Assembly (NCBI RefSeq): GCF_002409645.1
Contig: NZ_DHNR01000040.1
Location: 10,726-18,536, forward strand
Length of the DNA stretch: 7,811 nucleotides
From: Acetobacter sp. UBA5411
GTDB taxonomy: Bacteria; Pseudomonadota; Alphaproteobacteria; Acetobacterales; Acetobacteraceae
Direction of reading: 5' to 3'
Shown here in pieces: positions 6,076-7,811 of the stretch. The position numbers and the translations under genes are program-made. Positions within the stretch are counted from its first letter, which is position 1. Every line of letters begins with the position of its first letter. Under the pieces are notes generated by a model. That model made no database searches and was not told where the DNA came from. It saw only the letters and a program-made list of their open reading frames with translations.

Positions 6076-7338
6076 ATGAAAATTGCCTGTGCACTATTCG
6101 TGAAAAATGAAATACATGACATCACGGGATGGATTGCCTGGCATTTTGCTATTGGTATCAACCATTTGTATATATTTGATGATCATTCCGATGATGGCAC
6201 ATGGGAAGTCATCCAGTCGGCTGCGCAGATATATTCCATAGAAAGTTACAGGACAAACATAAAAGAAGAGAGCAATTTTTACATCCGGCAAGGCCAGAGC
6301 TTCAATAATGCTGTCAAAAAAGCCAAAGGGGTTTATGACTGGCTTGGTTTCCTGGATGGTGACGAATATCTGTACATAAAGAATTTCTCCAATGCCGCCG
6401 ACTTCTTTGCTCAGAAAAAGTTCGAAAAAGCTGACGGAATAGCCATAAGCTGGTGTGTATATGGCAGCAATGATAAAGTCATCGCCAACAACAAACTTAA
6501 CATTGATCAATTCACAAAGTACAACATCACTCCACCCGATGTAGATGGTTTTGGTCTGGTGAAGAGCTTTGTTCGTCCGGAAAAAGTAGACTTAAACTAC
6601 TCGAACCCACACAAGTTAAACGTCGATGAGAAACATTATTTTCATGAAAACGGTGAACTCATTGAGTGGAGAGGCACAACAAAGAAAATAAACTGGGAAC
6701 ATGCGAAGGTAATGCATTTCATATGCAGAAGCATGGAGCACTATGTTTCGCGCATAAAAAGACGGGTTAATTCAGATCTTTCAGATTCCATTGGCTACTG
6801 GAATCACTTCAATGTTAATGACGCAGATGATTTTGCGCCACTTGCTTTTTCTCAAAGCGCACAAAGCATCATGTACAAGATCAACAGAGCACGATTTTTC
6901 AATGCTCTTAAATATGCATGCGTATTTCCCTACAAAAACTATAAGGTGATCTCTCTTTCTGATCATATAGTTTACAGGACTGAACGCACAAAGGATGTGG
7001 ATGTTTTTGAAATCAGGAATACAAATGGTGATTTCCTGAATTTAAATCAGTCCGGCAGGATTTCGAGCGAACCCGGCGAGAGAGTTTATCTTTGCAAACT
7101 CAAAGGGAACAACAATTTCTATAGTTTCTTCCGAAAGTCATGTGAGAGCATAGCTCTTCCAAATGATACTGGCGGGTTGGCATCTTTCTGTGTCGTCGTT
7201 GACGATACGGGCGATGGCCATGTGGCCATACGCAATCCCTACGAATACAATTATCTGACATCTCCCCCCAGTCATTGTGACCACAAGGAAGCGAGCTTCT
7301 CTGCAAAAAAATACTGGATTGGGAAAAGTATACGCTGA
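6076..7338 (+). CDS. Glycosyltransferase, GT2/GT92-like (Glyco_tranf_2_4 type), zero-frame product; probably truncated by a frame change near 7305-7311
   Basis: The zero frame gives 420 residues. The N-terminal domain is a GT-A glycosyltransferase: LFVKNEIHDITGWIAWH at 7-23, IFDDHSDDGTW at 33-43 for the nucleotide-sugar site, and WLGFLDGDEYLY at 89-100 with the metal-binding D94-G-D96 motif. VMHFICRSMEHYVSRIKRR at 212-230 matches the later 'HY..KS...' block of this family. No signal peptide or membrane helix is visible, so it should act in the cytoplasm; donor and acceptor are unknown. From about 296 onward a beta-rich domain (NGDFLNL, NYLTSPP) resembles a fascin-like beta-trefoil. The last eight zero-frame residues after K412 look unrelated to it, and the -1 frame carries a better ending that would give 488 residues. 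Composition is clearly AT-richer than ctaA, suggesting transfer. It follows the TPR-DUF1796 gene by 82 bases. Confidence 0.88.
   Translation: MKIACALFVKNEIHDITGWIAWHFAIGINHLYIFDDHSDDGTWEVIQSAAQIYSIESYRTNIKEESNFYIRQGQSFNNAVKKAKGVYDWLGFLDGDEYLYIKNFSNAADFFAQKKFEKADGIAISWCVYGSNDKVIANNKLNIDQFTKYNITPPDVDGFGLVKSFVRPEKVDLNYSNPHKLNVDEKHYFHENGELIEWRGTTKKINWEHAKVMHFICRSMEHYVSRIKRRVNSDLSDSIGYWNHFNVNDADDFAPLAFSQSAQSIMYKINRARFFNALKYACVFPYKNYKVISLSDHIVYRTERTKDVDVFEIRNTNGDFLNLNQSGRISSEPGERVYLCKLKGNNNFYSFFRKSCESIALPNDTGGLASFCVVVDDTGDGHVAIRNPYEYNYLTSPPSHCDHKEASFSAKKYWIGKSIR
7305..7311 (+). other. A_AAA_AAA slippery heptamer, candidate -1 frameshift site
   Basis: Seven A residues lie in zero frame as GCA-AAA-AAA (codons 410-412), exactly the X_XXY_YYZ phase needed for simultaneous -1 slippage. 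An AAGGA, resembling a ribosome site, lies at 7285-7289, 15 bases upstream; such sites stimulate -1 shifting in dnaX, though usually closer. Downstream only a weak ATACT/AGTAT pairing (from 7311) is seen, with no strong stimulatory stem. Simple loss of one A from an A8 tract explains the same layout. Confidence 0.5.
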
Positions 7339-7541
7339 ACAAGATCGATTATGATGGAAAAGTTCCCTATTCATCTGTCAGCATAAACAACGAAATCAGT
7401 ATTGATGATTTCATTCATATCCTGCGCAACAACATAGAAGCCATGTCAGTTTATGATTTTTGCGTATGTCTGGCTTCCGTCATGGATACTGACATGTCCA
7501 CTTTAAAAAGCTGCATGCGTAACCTTATCCCTTATACCTGA
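7311..7541 (+). other. -1 frame C-terminal extension of the glycosyltransferase (76 codons)
   Basis: After the A tract the -1 frame reads ILDWEKYTLNKIDYDGKV and continues for 76 codons to a TGA at 7539-7541 without interruption. The -1 frame is closed upstream by a TGA at 7278-7280, so the join must lie between 7281 and 7338. WEKYTL (416-421 in the fused numbering) matches the closing strand of beta-trefoil repeats, where 'WE-x-F-x-L' is common; the zero frame lacks it. A helical tail follows. No independent ribosome site or start opens this frame, so it is best read as the real C-terminus of the 488-residue protein, reached by frameshifting or broken by a one-base deletion. Confidence 0.65.
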
Positions 7542-7559
7542 AGCCATTCATGCTTCAGG
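7537..7559 (+). terminator. Hairpin overlapping the distal stop codon
   Basis: CCTGAAGC (7537-7544) pairs perfectly with GCTTCAGG (7552-7559) around the loop CATTCAT. The TGA of the -1 frame (7539-7541) lies in the left arm. No T-run follows. No comparable hairpin follows the zero-frame stop at 7338, which supports 7541 as the original gene end. Confidence 0.4.
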
Positions 7560-7593
7560 CCTTCGGATAGGAGAACATTATCTTCTCTGAAGG
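7560..7593 (+). repeat. Second hairpin directly after the first
   Basis: Outer arms CCTTC (7560-7564) and GAAGG (7589-7593) enclose inner arms GAGAA (7571-7575) and TTCTC (7583-7587). It follows the previous hairpin without a gap. It may protect the transcript 3' end or simply reflect a palindromic intergenic element. Confidence 0.3.
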
Positions 7594-7632
7594 TGTTCGG
7601 ACCACGTTTCACTGCCGGATATTGGCATTATG

Positions 7633-7670
7633 GCGTCAGTTCAAATTACTTTAACTGATGCTATTTTCTT
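7633..7670 (+). terminator. Probable rho-independent terminator of the glycosyltransferase transcript
   Basis: GCGTCAGTT (7633-7641) pairs with AACTGATGC (7653-7661) over nine positions with one G-U pair, around an 11-base loop, and is followed by the T-rich TATTTTCTT. This is the best stem-plus-T-run in the window and is oriented for plus-strand transcription. It is embedded in outer arms CGGATATTG (7616-7624) and CAATATTCG (7681-7689). Confidence 0.5.
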
Positions 7671-7790
7671 CCAAAATCGGCAATATTCGTATTGGGCGCT
7701 GTGCTTTTCGGTCTTGTGTATCCCATTTTTTAAAGCCAGATTTTTTCATATCCAGGCATAATAGTTTTTCTAGAGAGACATCCCTCCGCT

Positions 7791-7811
7791 CCACGCCACG
7801 CCACGCCACGC
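7791..7811. repeat. (CCACG)n pentanucleotide tandem repeat at the window edge
   Basis: Four exact copies of CCACG run from 7791 to 7810 and a fifth begins at 7811, where the window ends, so the true copy number is unknown. The preceding bases are AT-rich non-coding sequence. A pentamer array can change reading frame or promoter spacing when its copy number varies; whether it lies in a gene cannot be seen here. Confidence 0.75.

Noticed and set aside
1..7811. tRNA or rRNA genes, CRISPR array, insertion sequence or integrase
   Set aside because: None was recognised on either strand; the only tandem repeat is the short CCACG array at the right edge.

Overview
The window looks like the chromosome of an alphaproteobacterium, most likely an acetic acid bacterium (Acetobacteraceae). 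This rests on the moderately high GC content of the left two thirds and on a Cox15-type heme A synthase. The family assignment is an inference and was not tested by any search.

Left part (1-2344, all on the minus strand): the N-terminal 280 residues of a membrane-bound sensor protein (two membrane segments, a periplasmic helical domain, the start of a PAS domain; output domain outside the window), then a complete Bcr/CflA-type drug efflux transporter of the major facilitator superfamily. The spacer between them (843-1060) carries short inverted repeats that could be regulatory.

Middle part (2345-4600): a 305-base spacer without a convincing gene, then a TVP38/TMEM64 (DedA-superfamily, VTT domain) membrane protein on the minus strand. 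It is divergently transcribed from ctaA (heme A synthase), and the proposed starts are only about 55 bases apart.

Right part (4601-7811, plus strand): two genes that are visibly more AT-rich, especially the second, and look like an accessory segment. The first encodes a protein with a TPR-like N-terminal half and a C-terminal DUF1796-like (putative papain-like cysteine peptidase) half. The second encodes a glycosyltransferase of the GT2/GT92 'KNE...DDxSDDG...DGDE' type with a C-terminal domain resembling a fascin-like beta-trefoil. Together they suggest glycan or cell-surface modification.

The most notable observation is in the glycosyltransferase gene. Its zero frame stops at 7338, but a seven-A tract at 7305-7311 lies in the exact A_AAA_AAA phase of a -1 slippery site. 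The -1 frame then continues for 76 codons to a TGA at 7539-7541 and supplies the W-E-x-[YF]-T-L strand that would complete the trefoil. Hairpins, including a terminator-like one, follow this distal stop and not the zero-frame stop. The gene is therefore either frameshifted on purpose (ribosomal frameshifting or transcriptional slippage), switched by tract-length change, or damaged or mis-sequenced by one A. The window ends inside a (CCACG)n tandem repeat.
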